Source: Microthrix sp041394405 (GTDB lineage Bacteria; Actinomycetota; Acidimicrobiia; Acidimicrobiales; Microtrichaceae). From it: 64,000 bases of DNA. Made by a program: the position numbers and the translations under genes. Location of the stretch: the NCBI GenBank assembly GCA_041394405.1, contig JAWKIF010000015.1, forward strand, positions 20,498 through 84,497, given 5' to 3'. How positions within the stretch are numbered: position 1 is the stretch's first letter; every line of letters begins with the position of its first letter. Below the pieces are notes generated by a model that ran no database searches, was not told the DNA's origin, and saw only the letters and a list, made by a program, of their open reading frames with translations. This document shows positions 26,507-35,920 of the stretch, one piece after another.

Positions 26507-26552
26507 CGGCTGCTGGGCCGGTGGGGGCGCGCTGCCTGCGCCGTCGCGCCGA

Positions 26553-27452
26553 TCAGTCGACGTCGACCGGATCGCACAACGAGATGAAGCGGGCACCCTG
26601 GGCCTGGTAGTGGTCGATGATGCGTGGCAGGGCTTCGACGGTGGCGGTGCGATCGCCGCCGCCGTCGTGCAACAGGATGAGCTGGCGTTGGCCGGGCACG
26701 GTGGTTCGGGCGACGATGCCGTCGGCATCGGGGGACTGCCAGTCCAGGCTGTCGATGTCCCAATTGACCAGACCCACCGAGTACTTGGCGGCCAGCTTCA
26801 GAATGTCGGCGTCGAAGGACCCGTACGGCACCCGGAGGCAGCGGGTTCGTCCCGTGCCGACCACGCCGTCGATGGCCTCGATGGAGTCGGCGATCTCGGC
26901 TTCGGCCACCCGCGGGGCGACCGTCTCCAGGTCGGGGTGGGTCATGGTGTGGGCACCGATGGAGAACCCGGCGTCGGCCACGGCCTTGGCGTCGTCGGGA
27001 CGGGCCAACACGTTCTCGCCCAGCATGAAGAAGGTGGCCGGCACCTGTTCACGCTGGAGAATCTTGAGCACCTCGGGGGTGTACTGCGACGGGCCGTCGT
27101 CGAAGGTCAGGGCCACCACGGGGGCCAACTCGCCCTCCAGCTCGGGCATGGTGAGCAGCTCCCGCACCTCGGAACCGGGTATGGGCGTGGTGCCCTCCCA
27201 CATGCCCGGCTTCGGGAGGTCGCGCTGGTAGCGGGCCGGGGGCAGGGTCGGGGGCGACTCCGGCTGAGATGGCGACACCTCGACGGTCTTCAGGTTGGCC
27301 GGTTGCGCGGACTTGGCGAGCCGCGCCTTGGTGGACTCGCTCCGGTTCTCGGCGTGGCTCAGCCCCCGGGCGCCACCTGCCAGCACCAATAGCACGAGCG
27401 CGGCGCCAACGAGGGCCAGCTTCCACGATGACGATGAGCGGTTGGGGTTCAT
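26553..27452 (-). CDS. Polysaccharide deacetylase (NodB homology), membrane-anchored
   Basis: 299 residues from the ATG at 27452. One N-terminal hydrophobic helix (LALVGAALVLLVLAGGA) makes it an exported or anchored protein, then a Pro/Ser-rich linker and a CE4 domain. Catalytic motifs: ALTFDDGPS (base and metal Asp), IGAHTMTHPDL (metal His pair), RVPYGSFD, VNWDIDSLDW and ILLHDGGGDR. Probable substrate is N-acetylated cell-wall or surface glycan; specificity is not readable. Convergent with the GGDEF/EAL gene. Confidence 0.9.
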   Translation of the reverse strand: MNPNRSSSSWKLALVGAALVLLVLAGGARGLSHAENRSESTKARLAKSAQPANLKTVEVSPSQPESPPTLPPARYQRDLPKPGMWEGTTPIPGSEVRELLTMPELEGELAPVVALTFDDGPSQYTPEVLKILQREQVPATFFMLGENVLARPDDAKAVADAGFSIGAHTMTHPDLETVAPRVAEAEIADSIEAIDGVVGTGRTRCLRVPYGSFDADILKLAAKYSVGLVNWDIDSLDWQSPDADGIVARTTVPGQRQLILLHDGGGDRTATVEALPRIIDHYQAQGARFISLCDPVDVD

Positions 27453-27571
27453 GCAACGCCGTTCCCTGTCGAACCGGGCAATCGGTTCCGTCAAGTCGCA
27501 GAACCGTGGTGAAGGGTCTCCAACGGTAGCAATCCATCCGCGGTTGGCCAACCCGGCGCGAATGGCGGTCA

Positions 27572-27607
27572 GAGCGCCACTGAGCGAGAACGCTCGCTCA
27601 GGCGCTC
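27572..27607. terminator. Hairpin overlapping the holB stop codon
   Basis: GAGCGCC (27572-27578) and TGAGCGAG (27581-27588) pair with CTCGCTCA (27593-27600) and GGCGCTC (27601-27607) around an AACG loop, with a two-base bulge. The stop codon of holB lies within the distal arm, so it would end the MFS-tmk-holB transcript. Confidence 0.6.
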
Positions 27608-28638
27608 AGGGACATCACCAGCCGCAGGAGCGCGAGGTCCTCCCGGGCGTTGTGCACCAAGGCGCGATCCAGCCGGTTGAGCGCAGCCCCCACCCGCTCG
27701 AAACGCGCTGCGTCCTCGGCAGCGGCGTCCTGACGCGCCTCGTCGGCCAAGGCTGCCATGCCGGCTCGGAGGGCGTCGTTGCGCAACCGGCGCGACTCGC
27801 GTTTGTGGCGCTCCTCCAGCGACTTGCGGCGCCCCGCCACGCCGCGTTCGTGGTCGGTGGCCGAGGCGTCGAAGGCCTCCAGTTGGCGGGAGTGGCTGGC
27901 CGCCAATGCCTCGCCTGCAGAGTCGAGGTCCGCCACCAGTTCGGCCACCAGGCCCGACGCCGTCGCGGCGGTGCCGTCCACCCGTTCCAGCAGCGTGCCC
28001 CAGCGGGCCCACCGCGTGGCGGCCGATTCGTCCGACAGCAGCGCACGCACGCGTTCCAGGTCGCCGGCCGCGGCGCGTGCTGCAACCGCCACCTGCTCGG
28101 GATCGAAGCCCTCGGCCGCTGCAGCCTGGGCCAACTCGGGGGCTGGAATCGGACGAAAGTCAACCCGCAGGCACCGGGAGGCGATGGTGACCAGCTCCGG
28201 GGTGACCTCCTCGGCCAACACCACGAAGGTCGTGGAGTCCGGAGGCTCCTCGATGGTCTTCAACAACACCGGCGCCGCATTGCGCACCAGATGGAAGTCC
28301 ACCAGTACCAGCACCTGGTGGTCGCCCTCCGGCGGGGCCAGCTCGGCACGGCGGGCGATGGCCCTGGCCTCGTCGACGCTGATGGAGGCGCCGGAGCGTT
28401 CCACCACGCCCACCGCCGGATGAATCTCGGCGGCGGCCAGTCGACGGTGCCGCTCGGCGCCCGGCGGATCGCGCCGGGCCAGCAGCTCTCCTGCGAACAG
28501 ATCCGCGGCCCGCCGCGTGCCCCACCCGACGTGTCCGACGAAGAGGTAGGCGGGCACCGGCCGCTCGAGCGCTGCGGTCAGTTGGTTGACCGCCGGGCCC
28601 TGCCCGATGAGCTCGTCGAACGCCTGCGGCGCGCTCAC
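27598..28638 (-). CDS. holB: DNA polymerase III delta' subunit
   Basis: Clamp-loader subunit, 346 residues. AAA+ core: FDELIGQGPAVNQLTAAL, VPAYLFVGHVGWGTRRAADL, VLVLVDFHLVRNAAPVLLKTIEEPPDSTTFVVLAEEV and SRCLRVDFRPI. The P-loop position reads GHVGWGTR without the Lys and the usual zinc-binding Cys cluster is missing; delta' is the non-ATP-binding member of the complex, so the first loss is tolerable. The C-terminal half is Ala/Arg-rich and helical. Its GTG start overlaps the tmk stop. Confidence 0.88.
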   Translation of the reverse strand: MSAPQAFDELIGQGPAVNQLTAALERPVPAYLFVGHVGWGTRRAADLFAGELLARRDPPGAERHRRLAAAEIHPAVGVVERSGASISVDEARAIARRAELAPPEGDHQVLVLVDFHLVRNAAPVLLKTIEEPPDSTTFVVLAEEVTPELVTIASRCLRVDFRPIPAPELAQAAAAEGFDPEQVAVAARAAAGDLERVRALLSDESAATRWARWGTLLERVDGTAATASGLVAELVADLDSAGEALAASHSRQLEAFDASATDHERGVAGRRKSLEERHKRESRRLRNDALRAGMAALADEARQDAAAEDAARFERVGAALNRLDRALVHNAREDLALLRLVMSLSA

Positions 28639-29285
28639 GAGGGCACGCCCAGGCGCGACCGCACGGCATCGAGGACCGCCGCTGCCACGGCGTCGGCTGC
28701 GGCGGTGCCGTCGATGACCACCCAGCGTTCCGGGTCGACGTCCGCCTGGGCGAGAAACCCGGTGCGCACCCGCTCGTGGAACCCGTCGCCGGCCGCCTCG
28801 ATGCGATCGCGCACCTCGCCCAGGCGGCGGGCCGTGACCGCCACCGGCACGTCCAACAACACGATCAGGTCGGGCTCCAGACCGGCGGTGGCGAAGTGGG
28901 ACAGGGCCAGCACCTCCAGGGGATCGAGCCCTCGTCCGTAGCCCTGATACGCCACCGACGACCCGGTGAAGCGATCCGTCACCACGTGGCGGCCCGCCGC
29001 CAACGCCGGTTCGATCACCGACTCGACGTGCTGCGCCCGGTCGGCGGCCATCATCAGCGCCTCGGCGCGGCGCCCCGGCGCCGCCTCGCCCCGGCTCTCC
29101 AACAGCAACCGTCGCAGCTGAGCGCCCAGGGCGGTGTCGCCGGGCTCGCGCGTCACCAGCGCGCCCAACGCCGACGCCACCGCCGCCACCTGAGTGGTCT
29201 TGCCCGCCCCGTCGGGGCCCTCCAGCGCCACGAAACGGCCCCGTCGGGCCGGGTCGGTCCCGGCCTCGCCGCTGCGGGTGCTCAC
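28635..29285 (-). CDS. tmk: Thymidylate kinase
   Basis: Phosphorylates dTMP to dTDP. 216 residues from the GTG at 29285, overlapping the MFS stop (GTGA). P-loop FVALEGPDGAGKTTQ, dTMP-binding TREPGDTALG, VVTDRFTGSSVAYQGYGRG, and LID region RRLGEVRDRIEAAGDGFHERV are all present. Followed by holB, a conserved pair. The tight link to the upstream transporter recalls single-chain MFS/dTMP kinase proteins annotated in other actinobacteria. Confidence 0.95.
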   Translation of the reverse strand: MSTRSGEAGTDPARRGRFVALEGPDGAGKTTQVAAVASALGALVTREPGDTALGAQLRRLLLESRGEAAPGRRAEALMMAADRAQHVESVIEPALAAGRHVVTDRFTGSSVAYQGYGRGLDPLEVLALSHFATAGLEPDLIVLLDVPVAVTARRLGEVRDRIEAAGDGFHERVRTGFLAQADVDPERWVVIDGTAAADAVAAAVLDAVRSRLGVPS

Positions 29286-30943
29286 GGTGTGCGACGATCG
29301 CCGTCGTCGGGCCCGGTCTTCACCGCTCCGCCGGGGAGCCCGGGCAGCGACGGCACGGGACGGGGCCGGGGGCTCTGGCGGTCGGCCCCGGCCTCGACGG
29401 AGGCTGCCAGCTCCTCGCGGCTGAGCTCGGCGGAGAACTCCGGCCTCGCACCGCTGGCCCGAAGCTGGGCACGGACGTCGGCCAGGCCCTCCCGAAGGTG
29501 AAAGCCCATCGAGCGCGTGGCCAGGGCGGCAGCCGCCATCACGATCAGCCCACCCACCCAGAGCGCCACACGAACCCCGGGAACCGCCAGCGAGAACCCG
29601 CCCAGTTGAGCCTCCGGAATGCCCTCGGCGTTCAGCTCGAACACCGAGGAGGTCAGCGTCTCGAACAGCGCCGCCAACACCGGCCCCAACAAGAGCGCCA
29701 CCAGGACGCACATGCGCACCAGGGTGAGCAACGTCGAGAAGATGCGCCCCCGCAGCTCGTCGTCGGTGTAGGTCTGCAGCAGGGTGAAGCCCAGCACGTA
29801 TACGGTGCCCGCACACAGGCCCAGCACAAACACGCCCGCGGCGGCGGGCCAGAACGAGCTCATGGAGGCGGCAAAGATCAGCGAAATGCCGCTGGAATAG
29901 GCGGCGATGAGGAACGACGCCCGCTTGGGCATCAGCTTCTGAACGAACCACAGCGCGCCGATGCCCACCGCCACGCCCAACCCCAGCGAGGTGATGAACA
30001 ACGAGAAGGTGTCGCCCGAACCGATGACCTTCTCGGCAAAGACCGGGCCGAGGGGCACCAGCATGGCGCCGCCGAACAGCCCGGTCGCCAGTCCGACGTT
30101 CACCCCTCGCACCACCGGGTTCTCGATGATGTAGGTCCAGCCCTCGCGGATGTCGGCGATGGTCTGCCCGATGCTGACCGCCCGGTCGGACTCGCTCGGC
30201 GGCTGGCCCTTCGGGTGCACCAGCTTCCACACCAGCAGCGCGGCAACCAGGAACGAGGCCGCATTGAAGTAGAAGGCCATGCTCTGGCTGCCGCCGAGGT
30301 CGGTGCGGAACTGCAGCGGCCCCAGCCACGAGATGTCGGCCAGGGCGTTGTTGGCGGCCGTGAGGCCGTAGATGAGGCCACCGGCCACCGGCATCGTGCA
30401 GTAGGCCGCCACGAGGCTGAGCGAGTTGGCGTCAGTCAGCTTGTTTCGGGGCACCAGCCCGGGGACGATCGCCTCCTTGGCGGGCGACCACAGCATCGTG
30501 AACACCTCGAGGGCGAGCGACGCCAGCACCAGGCCCGGCACCGTGCGAACGAACGGCAGGGCCATGAACACCCCGGCCCGGGCCACGTCGGAGACGAGCA
30601 TGACCTTCTTGCGGTCGAAGCGGTCCACCACCACCCCGGCCAACGGGGCGAGAAACAACCCGGGCGCCACGCGCGCCGTCAGCACCAGTGCCGTTGCCGC
30701 CTCCGGCTGGGACGACACCTGCGCCGCCAGGGCGGTGATGGCGAAAAGCCCCACCCAGTCGCCCATGGCCGACACCAGTTGCACGACCCAGAGGGCGAAG
30801 AAGTCGCTCGATCCGAAGACGCGTTCCTTCCATCCGCCCGGCGGTCGCGTGGCATCGCCGATCGGCGGGGACTCGGGGCCGCCCTCGGGGGCGGACCCGG
30901 CCGGTGCGTCGACCCCATCACGAGGCTGAGTGCTTCCCATCAC
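29282..30943 (-). CDS. MFS transporter, translationally coupled to tmk
   Basis: 553 residues with about twelve predicted membrane segments between residues 48 and 480. Signatures of MFS are present: loop motif GVVVDRFDRKKVMLVSD between helices 2 and 3, PAKEAIVPGLVPRNKLTDANSL (MFS_3/enterobactin-exporter type). The N- and C-terminal 40-60 residues are polar and disordered. Start codons GTG 30943 and ATG 30940 are both possible. Substrate unknown. Coupling by GTGA overlap suggests a functional link to the kinase, perhaps as the split version of a known fusion. Confidence 0.85.
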   Translation of the reverse strand: MMGSTQPRDGVDAPAGSAPEGGPESPPIGDATRPPGGWKERVFGSSDFFALWVVQLVSAMGDWVGLFAITALAAQVSSQPEAATALVLTARVAPGLFLAPLAGVVVDRFDRKKVMLVSDVARAGVFMALPFVRTVPGLVLASLALEVFTMLWSPAKEAIVPGLVPRNKLTDANSLSLVAAYCTMPVAGGLIYGLTAANNALADISWLGPLQFRTDLGGSQSMAFYFNAASFLVAALLVWKLVHPKGQPPSESDRAVSIGQTIADIREGWTYIIENPVVRGVNVGLATGLFGGAMLVPLGPVFAEKVIGSGDTFSLFITSLGLGVAVGIGALWFVQKLMPKRASFLIAAYSSGISLIFAASMSSFWPAAAGVFVLGLCAGTVYVLGFTLLQTYTDDELRGRIFSTLLTLVRMCVLVALLLGPVLAALFETLTSSVFELNAEGIPEAQLGGFSLAVPGVRVALWVGGLIVMAAAALATRSMGFHLREGLADVRAQLRASGARPEFSAELSREELAASVEAGADRQSPRPRPVPSLPGLPGGAVKTGPDDGDRRTP

Positions 30944-31058
30944 GACAACAAGGGCGCGCGAGCCCCTGCCGGGCCCGGAAACGCCGCACTCTTTCTAACA
31001 GGATTGGCTCCCGACGATTCGTGATGCACCGCAACGCGACGCACCTGCGGGAGCGGGC

Positions 31059-33806
31059 TCACGTCTTCTTGGCCGGGGCCTTCTTCTTGGCCGGGGCCCG
31101 CTTCTTCGCCGTCGCCTTCTTCTTGGCCGGGGCCTTCTTCTTGGCAGCCGCCTTCTTCTTTGCAGCCGCCTTCTTCTTGGCCGGGGCCTTCTTCTTGGCA
31201 GTCTTCTTCTTGGCCGGTCCACGGGCTCGGCGATCGGCCAGCAACTCCAGCGCCCGCTCCATCGTCAGCTCCTCGACGCTGTCGCCCTTGCGCAGGCTGG
31301 CGTTCAGCTCGCCGTCGGTAACGTAGGGCCCGAACCGCCCGTCCTTGACGACGATGGGCTTCTCCGTGTCGGGGTCGGGCCCCAGCTCACGGAGCGGCCC
31401 CTTGGCGCTCTGCCCGCGCCGCCGCTTGGGCTCGGCCAGCTTGGCCAGCGCCTCCTCCAGCGTCAGCGTCAGCAGCTGCTCCTCGGCGTCCAGGCTGCGG
31501 CTCTCGGAGCCCTTCTTCACGTAGGGTCCGTAGCGTCCGTTCAGCGCCAGGATCTCCTCGCCGTCGGCGGGATCGACCCCCACCACCCTGGGCAACGTCA
31601 GCAGCTGCAGCGCCTCCTCCAGGCCCACGGTCTCCAGGCTCATGGAGGCGAAGAGCGAGGCGGTCTTGGGCTTCTCGTCGGGTTCATCGGGGTCCGACAT
31701 GGCCACATAGGGCCCGAAGCGGCCCGCCTTGGCCACGATGGGCCACCCGGTGTCGGGGTGCACGCCCAGCTCGCGGTCGCCCGACGGTGCGTCCAGCAGC
31801 TCGGTGGCCCGCTCCAAGGTCAGCTCGTCGGGGGCGAGGTCGTCGGGGATGCCCGCACGGGCCTCCCCCCGCTCGAGGTACGGCCCGTAGCGCCCCACCC
31901 GGGCCACGATGTCGCGGCCCTCGCTGTCCGCCCCCAGGGGGATGGAGTTGACCTCTCGGGCGTCGATGTCGCCCAGGTTCTCCGACACCATGCGGGCCAA
32001 CCCGGGTTCGTCGGCGGTGGCGCCGAAGTAGAAGCGGTTCAGCCAGGGAACGGCCTCCTCGGATCCGCCGGCAATGCCGTCAAGGTCGTCCTCCATGCGG
32101 GCGGTGAAGGCGTAGTCCACCAGCTCCGGGAAGTGGCCCTCCAACAGGCCGACCACGGCAAACGCGGTGAAGGACGGCACCAAGGCCGAGCCCTTCTTCC
32201 ACACATACCCCCGGTCGAGGATGGTGGAGATGATGGAGGCGTAGGTGGAGGGGCGACCCACACCAAGCTCCTCCAGGCGCTTCACCAGCGATGCCTCCGT
32301 GAAGCGGGCAGGGGGCTGGGTCTCGTGGCCCTTGGCCTCGGCCTCGGCCACCTCGAGGGCCTGGCCCTCCGACACATCGGGCAACACCGATTCGGCGTCG
32401 TCGGCCTCGGCCCCGTCGTCGCCGCCCTCGACGTACGCCGCCAGGAAGCCGGGGAAGAGGATGGTTCGACCGGAGGCGGCCAGCGTGACGTTGCGTCCAT
32501 CGGATGCCGTCGCGGCCAGACGGACCTGCACGGACTCACCCCGGGCATCGGTCATCTGGCTGGCGACGGTGCGCCGCCAGATCAGCTCGTAGAGCCGGAA
32601 CTCGTCGCTGCGGAGCTGCTGGCGAACCTCGTCGGGCGACCGAAACCGGTCGCCCGCGGGGCGGACGGCCTCGTGGGCCTCCTGGGCGTTCTTCACCTTC
32701 TTCTTGTAGGTGCGTGGCTCCTTGGGCAGGTACGGGGCGCCGTAGCGTTCCGAGATCTCCGCCCTGGCGGCATCCAGCGCCGCGCCCGACAGCGTGGTGG
32801 AGTCGGTGCGCATGTAGGTGATGAAGCCGTTCTCGTACAGGCGCTGGGCCACCGACATGGTCTGGGACGAACTGAAGCGCAGCTTGCGCCCGGCCTCCTG
32901 TTGCAGGGTGGAGGTCATGAACGGCGGGTAGGGCCGCCGCGTGTAGGGCTTGGCCTCCACCGAGGTGACCTCGGCGGGGGCGTCGGTCAACGCCGCCGCC
33001 AGTGTGGTGGCTGCGGCCTCGTCCAGCACCAACGCCTCGTCGCGGGTGAGGGCGCCCGAGGCGTCGAAGTCGCGGCCGGCGGCCAGGCGCACGCCGTCCA
33101 CCTCGGTGGCCTGGGCCTTGAACCTGGCCACCGCTCCCGAGCCGCCCGGCGCAGCGGCGCCGTCGGCCGCTGGCACCGTGAGCTGGGCATGCAGGTCCCA
33201 GTAGCTGGCCGAGCGGAATGCCATGCGGGCCCGCTCGCGCTCCACGACGATGCGGGTGGCCACCGACTGCACCCGTCCGGCCGACAGCCGCGGCATGACC
33301 TTCTTCCACAGCACCGGCGACACCTCGTAGCCATAGAGCCGGTCGAGGATGCGGCGGGCCTCCTGAGCGTCCACCATGCGGCGGTCGAGGTCGCGGGGGT
33401 TGTCGATGGCGGCCTGGATGGCGTCGGGGGTGATCTCGTGGAACACCATGCGGCGCACCGGCACCTTGGGGCTGAGCACCTCCAGCAGGTGCCAGGCAAT
33501 GGCCTCGCCCTCGCGATCCTCATCCGTTGCGAGATACAGCTCGTCGGCCTCCGACAGCAGGCCCTTCAGGTGTCGCACCTGGGACTTCTTGTCCCCCGCC
33601 ACCACGTACAGGGGCTTGAAGTCGTTGGCCGTGTCGACGCCGAGGCGGGCCCACGACTCCCCCTTGTAGGCGGCCGGAACCTCGGCAGCGGAGCGGGGGA
33701 GGTCGCGTATGTGGCCGATGGATGACTCCACCACGAAGTCCGAACCGAGGAACTTCGAGATGGTGCGCGCCTTGGCCGGCGACTCGACGATGACGAGGGA
33801 GGACAT
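31059..33806 (-). CDS. topA: DNA topoisomerase I
   Basis: Type IA topoisomerase relaxing negative supercoils, 915 residues. N-terminal TOPRIM (LVIVESPAKARTISKFLG, then LATDEDREGEAIAWHLLEVL), catalytic Tyr in GFITYMRTDSTTLS (about residue 335), and HEAVRPAG. Instead of zinc fingers, the C-terminal half has four repeats containing GRFGPYV or GRYGPYV, usual in actinobacteria. The last ~55 residues are a Lys/Ala/Pro tail of repeated AKKKAPAKKK units, as in mycobacterial TopA, which aids DNA binding. Single gene, ATG start at 33806. Confidence 0.97.
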   Translation of the reverse strand: MSSLVIVESPAKARTISKFLGSDFVVESSIGHIRDLPRSAAEVPAAYKGESWARLGVDTANDFKPLYVVAGDKKSQVRHLKGLLSEADELYLATDEDREGEAIAWHLLEVLSPKVPVRRMVFHEITPDAIQAAIDNPRDLDRRMVDAQEARRILDRLYGYEVSPVLWKKVMPRLSAGRVQSVATRIVVERERARMAFRSASYWDLHAQLTVPAADGAAAPGGSGAVARFKAQATEVDGVRLAAGRDFDASGALTRDEALVLDEAAATTLAAALTDAPAEVTSVEAKPYTRRPYPPFMTSTLQQEAGRKLRFSSSQTMSVAQRLYENGFITYMRTDSTTLSGAALDAARAEISERYGAPYLPKEPRTYKKKVKNAQEAHEAVRPAGDRFRSPDEVRQQLRSDEFRLYELIWRRTVASQMTDARGESVQVRLAATASDGRNVTLAASGRTILFPGFLAAYVEGGDDGAEADDAESVLPDVSEGQALEVAEAEAKGHETQPPARFTEASLVKRLEELGVGRPSTYASIISTILDRGYVWKKGSALVPSFTAFAVVGLLEGHFPELVDYAFTARMEDDLDGIAGGSEEAVPWLNRFYFGATADEPGLARMVSENLGDIDAREVNSIPLGADSEGRDIVARVGRYGPYLERGEARAGIPDDLAPDELTLERATELLDAPSGDRELGVHPDTGWPIVAKAGRFGPYVAMSDPDEPDEKPKTASLFASMSLETVGLEEALQLLTLPRVVGVDPADGEEILALNGRYGPYVKKGSESRSLDAEEQLLTLTLEEALAKLAEPKRRRGQSAKGPLRELGPDPDTEKPIVVKDGRFGPYVTDGELNASLRKGDSVEELTMERALELLADRRARGPAKKKTAKKKAPAKKKAAAKKKAAAKKKAPAKKKATAKKRAPAKKKAPAKKT
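31062..31215 (-). repeat. Short tandem repeats encoding the TopA lysine tail
   Basis: Repeats built on CTTCTTCTTGGC and GGCCGGGGCC or GGCAGCCGC, read in the topA frame as AKKK(A/T)PAKKK and AAAKKK. Length variation between strains is likely. Confidence 0.8.
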
Positions 33807-33868
33807 TGGGTCCAGCCAAGACCAGCGCCGCGGGGCGCGTCAAACATGGGCGATCTCGCCCACCCGGC

Positions 33869-35191
33869 TCAGGGCCCCGAAAAGACGCCCCCGGCGCCGC
33901 TCGGCGGCCCTACGGACGGCGCATGGTCGTCCTCGTAGCGGGTCAGCTCGGCCCGACCGACCACGTGCCAATGCACCTCGTCGGGGCCGTCGGCCAGCCG
34001 CAGGGTGCGCTGGCCCACGTACATCCCGGCCAACGGGGTCCACTGGGAGATGCCGGCGGCGCCGTGGATCTGAATGGCCTCGTCGATGATCTCGCACACC
34101 CGCTCGGGCACCATGGCCTTCACGGCGCTCACCCAGATGCGCGCCTCGGCGTTGCCGGTGAGGTCCATGGCCCGCGCCGCCCGAAGCACCATCAGGCGCA
34201 TGGCCTCGATCTCCACCCGGGCCTTGGCGATGACCTCCACGTTCTTGCCCAGGCGGGCCAGCGGCTTGCCGAAGGCCTCGCGGTTCAGCCCCCGTCGCAC
34301 CATCAGTTCCAGCGCCTTCTCGGCCGCCCCGATGGAGCGCATGCAGTGGTGGATGCGGCCGGGGCCCAGCCGCAGCTGGCTGATCTCAAACCCCCGACCC
34401 TCGCCCAGCAGGATGTTCTCCGCCGGCACCCGCACGTCGGTGAACCGCAGGTGCATGTGGCCGTGCGGGGCATCGTCCTGGCCGAACACCGTCATGCCCC
34501 CGACAACCTCCACCCCGGGGGTGTCCATGGGCACCAGGATCTGGCTCTGCTGGCGGTGGGGCGGCGCATCGGGGCTGGTGCGCACCATGACGATCATGAT
34601 CTTGCAGCGGGGGTCGCCGGCGCCGGAGATGTAGAACTTCTCGCCGTTGATCAGCCATTCGTCGCCGTCGCGCACCGCCGAGGTGGCGATGTTGCGGGCG
34701 TCGGAGGAGGCCACGCCGGGTTCGGTCATGGCAAACGCCGAGCGGATCTCCCCCGCCAGCAGCGGCTTCAGCCACCGCTCCTTCTGCTCCGGGGTGCCGA
34801 CCCGCTCCAACACCTCCATGTTGCCCGTGTCGGGCGCCGAGCAGTTCAGGCACTCGGGGGCGAGCGGGTTCTTGCCCAACTCGGCGGCGATGTAGGCGTA
34901 GTCCAGGTTGGACAGGCCCTGGCCGGTCTCGGCATCGGGCAGGAAGAAGTTCCAGAGGCCGGCCTCCCGGGCCTTGGCCTTCACGCCCTCCAGCAGCTCC
35001 AGCTGACCGTCGCCGAACTGCCAGCGGTCGGCACGGCCCTCGCCCAGGGCGAAGAACTCCTCGGTGATGGGGTCCACCTCGTCGGCGATGAAGGCCACCA
35101 CCGCCTCGAAGAGCGGCACTGCGCCCTCCGACATCGAGAGGTTGAGGGCGGCGTCGGTGGCGGAGCCGGAGTGCATTCCTGGGGCGACCAT
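33869..35191 (-). CDS. Acyl-CoA dehydrogenase family protein
   Basis: FAD-dependent alpha,beta-dehydrogenation of an acyl-CoA. 440 residues. Motifs: GLSNLDYAYIAAELGKN, FAMTEPGVASSDARNIATSA, WLINGEKFYISGAGDPRCKIMIVM, GGMTVFGQDDAPHGHMHL and FDV-type TDVRVPAENILLG, RIHHCMRSIGAAEKALELM, and C-terminal QIHGAAGISQWTPLAGMYVGQRTLRLADGPDEVH. The pattern is closest to the ACAD10/11-like, long-chain or branched-chain group. Which chain length it uses cannot be told. Monocistronic between topA and mnhG. Confidence 0.9.
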   Translation of the reverse strand: MVAPGMHSGSATDAALNLSMSEGAVPLFEAVVAFIADEVDPITEEFFALGEGRADRWQFGDGQLELLEGVKAKAREAGLWNFFLPDAETGQGLSNLDYAYIAAELGKNPLAPECLNCSAPDTGNMEVLERVGTPEQKERWLKPLLAGEIRSAFAMTEPGVASSDARNIATSAVRDGDEWLINGEKFYISGAGDPRCKIMIVMVRTSPDAPPHRQQSQILVPMDTPGVEVVGGMTVFGQDDAPHGHMHLRFTDVRVPAENILLGEGRGFEISQLRLGPGRIHHCMRSIGAAEKALELMVRRGLNREAFGKPLARLGKNVEVIAKARVEIEAMRLMVLRAARAMDLTGNAEARIWVSAVKAMVPERVCEIIDEAIQIHGAAGISQWTPLAGMYVGQRTLRLADGPDEVHWHVVGRAELTRYEDDHAPSVGPPSGAGGVFSGP

Positions 35192-35268
35192 GGGGACCTT
35201 TCGAGAGGCGGCGGCGTCAGCCGACCCTAGGTGAGCCCGGCGGCGGATTCAGCGGCGGGCGGCCACGC

Positions 35269-35625
35269 TCATCCCAACTCGTCGGGCGGCAGTTGCTCGC
35301 CCAGCTCGTCGATGTCCAGGCGCTCACTGCGGTAGCGGTCCGGACGGGTGGACCGCACGCGGTACGAGGCTCGGCACACCAGGTGGGCGGCCACCGGCGC
35401 AGTCAGGAACTGCAGCGCCACCGCCAGCACCAGCTTGGTGGCGGCGGCCCAGGTGGGCATGGCCACCACTGCGCCGGTCACCACCAACAACCAGCCCAGC
35501 GTGGCCGGCTTGGTGGCGGCGTGCACCCGCACGAACAGGTCGTCCGAGCGCAGCTGGCCCACGCCGGCGACCAGCGCCAGCAGTGCGCCGGCCAACATCA
35601 GCAGGGAGGCAATCACGTCGGCCAC
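35269..35625 (-). CDS. mnhG: Na+/H+ antiporter subunit G
   Basis: 118 residues from the GTG at 35625, close to the mnhF stop. Three hydrophobic segments (VIASLLMLAGALLALVAGVG; TLGWLLVVTGAVVAM; LVLAVALQFLTAPVAAHLV). LRSDDLFVRVHAATKPATLG is the MnhG/PhaG family signature. The in-frame extension upstream to 35697 overlaps mnhF and is unlikely to be used. Last gene of the seven-gene antiporter operon. A polar C-terminal tail of ~25 residues follows. Confidence 0.9.
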   Translation of the reverse strand: MADVIASLLMLAGALLALVAGVGQLRSDDLFVRVHAATKPATLGWLLVVTGAVVAMPTWAAATKLVLAVALQFLTAPVAAHLVCRASYRVRSTRPDRYRSERLDIDELGEQLPPDELG

Positions 35626-35629
35626 GGCG

Positions 35630-35920
35630 TCACGCCCCCCTTTCGTCGCCTGCTGGGAGGTCGCCATCGGTGCTGCGGGTTTCGATGAACCGGGCATAGA
35701 TCACGGTTCCGGCGAACGCCACCAGGGCCACCACCACCGCCACCGACAGGTACCGGGTGGAGCCCTCCCGGGCGCTGTTGGTGATGATGGCCAGGGCGAC
35801 GCAGGTGAGCACCCCGTCGAGGGCAACCACCCGATCGGCCAGCCGCGGCCCCATCACCAGGCGGATCAGAAACGCCGAGGCGCCCAGGAAGAGCACCAGC
35901 AGGGTGGCGGCGTAGATCAT
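35630..35920 (-). CDS. mnhF: Na+/H+ antiporter subunit F
   Basis: 96 residues with three membrane helices. The family signature RLVMGPRLADRVVALDGVLTCVALAII is intact. ATG at 35920 overlaps the mnhE stop (ATGA). The C-terminal tail (FIETRSTDGDLPAGDERGA) is polar. Part of the hetero-oligomeric Mnh/Mrp complex in the cytoplasmic membrane. Confidence 0.92.
   Translation of the reverse strand: MIYAATLLVLFLGASAFLIRLVMGPRLADRVVALDGVLTCVALAIITNSAREGSTRYLSVAVVVALVAFAGTVIYARFIETRSTDGDLPAGDERGA

Noticed and set aside
27598..28638. HolB as a pseudogene because the P-loop Lys is missing
   Set aside because: Delta' does not need ATP binding, and the frame, length and operon are normal.
31062..31215. CRISPR-like repeat array
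   Set aside because: Units are about 12-30 bp without spacers and encode the Lys/Ala/Pro tail of TopA in frame.
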